A stretch of 6,489 bases of DNA, taken from RBC101 sp052387735. Its GTDB lineage: Bacteria > Gemmatimonadota > Gemmatimonadetes > Gemmatimonadales > Gemmatimonadaceae. A program made the translations under genes and the position numbers. The stretch is taken from positions 1 through 6,489 of the forward strand of contig JBQTIW010000286.1 of assembly GCA_052387735.1 (NCBI GenBank), in the 5' to 3' direction. Below, piece after piece: positions 6,085 through 6,489 of this stretch. Position 1 is the first letter of the stretch; each line of letters begins with the position of its first letter. Under the pieces are notes generated by a model. That model saw only the letters and a program-made list of their open reading frames with translations. It did not search any database and was not told where the DNA came from.

Positions 6085-6489
6085 CTGCCCCGAGTCTCGT
6101 GGAGGGCCGCGTGCCCCGCAGGCCGCTCCTGAGGTAGCTGCGTGGCCAGCTTCAGCGCATTGGGTCCGGCAACCCCGGTGTTGTGCACGCCAAACACCGC
6201 GACAGGCTCCAGCCCCAGTCGTTGCAGCCAGCGAGCAAAGAATCGCGTGGGCGCCTCGCGACCGACGGGCGCGAAGACACCGCCGGCGTCAAAGTAGAAG
6301 AGGTCCCCCTGAAACGCCATGCGCTCCTGCGGCAGCCAGAGCAAGAGATTCTCCAGCGTATGCGGATTCGTTCCCACATTGCGTTGCGGTGAGCGGTCAC
6401 CTGGCGGTTCGCTCCGCCTCAATTGGTTCGGGCCTGGCCGGTTGTCAAGGCGACCGCGGACCGGCCGCCGCGTGAGAGAGAGGCGACCG
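6066..6489 (-). CDS. MBL-fold metallo-hydrolase, C-terminal part (5' end missing or disrupted)
   Basis: The frame stops at TAA (6068-6066) and has no stop back to the right edge, so the beginning is outside the window or lost. Counting from an in-frame TTG at 6422-6420, the visible protein has NPHTLENLLLWLP (His21), FQGDLFYFD (Asp40) and FGVHNTG (His80). These correspond to the late metal-ligand motifs of the metallo-beta-lactamase fold (His, the bridging Asp, His). The HxHxDH motif would lie upstream and is not in the window. The substrate is unknown; related proteins are usually listed as generic hydrolases. Upstream of about residue 15 the translation is rich in Arg and Pro and lacks the beta-strand expected before NVGTNPHT, so a frameshift or truncation there is possible. 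The 3' end overlaps the SLOG gene by 19 bases, implying one operon. Confidence 0.65.
   Translation of the reverse strand, partial: GRLSLTRRPVRGRLDNRPGPNQLRRSEPPGDRSPQRNVGTNPHTLENLLLWLPQERMAFQGDLFYFDAGGVFAPVGREAPTRFFARWLQRLGLEPVAVFGVHNTGVAGPNALKLATQLPQERPAGHAALHETRGRWHDDR

Noticed and set aside
1..6489. CRISPR arrays, tRNA or rRNA genes, insertion sequence ends, attachment sites
   Set aside because: I looked for repeat-spacer periodicity, cloverleaf-like stems with conserved loops and flanking inverted repeats with a transposase; none is visible.

Overview
This is a GC-rich window of bacterial chromosome with strong G/C preference at third codon positions and compact genes. Three things together suggest a Gemmatimonadota-like soil or sediment bacterium: a very long SARP/BTAD-type regulator fused to an ATPase, a membrane helix, a TolB-like domain and TPRs; a proteinase K-type protease made as a lipoprotein; and the general codon style. 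This is inference from gene style. No rRNA or other lineage marker is present.

Layout, left to right. (1) The 3' end of a plus-strand gene, stopping at 162-164, ends in a basic beta-strand-rich tail. (2) A gene-free stretch of about 185 bases holds a perfect 17-bp hairpin, probably a shared terminator for the converging genes on either side. (3) A minus-strand S8/proteinase K-like protease lipoprotein (349-1602) has a complete catalytic triad and an I9 propeptide. (4) A divergent intergenic region (1603-1807) contains three heptamer direct repeats (CTTGACA/CTTGACG/CTTGCGC read on the minus strand) about one helical turn apart, just upstream of a TAGAGT -10-like hexamer facing the protease. 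This resembles SARP operators. (5) A plus-strand 1229-residue regulator (1808-5497) contains a winged helix, a BTAD domain, a P-loop ATPase, one transmembrane helix, a TolB-like domain and TPRs. (6) A short convergent gap contains a second small hairpin. (7) Two overlapping minus-strand genes follow: an MBL-fold hydrolase, incomplete at its 5' end and running off the window, and a small SLOG/LOG-fold protein of the TIGR00725 type.

How the genes may work together (inference). The large regulator looks like a membrane-anchored one-component switch, comparable in layout to CadC but with an ATPase between the DNA-binding part and the membrane helix. Its divergently transcribed neighbour is an exported protease, and the operator-like repeats between them make the protease a plausible direct target. 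The MBL-SLOG pair looks like an independent, translationally coupled unit with no visible link to the regulator-protease pair.
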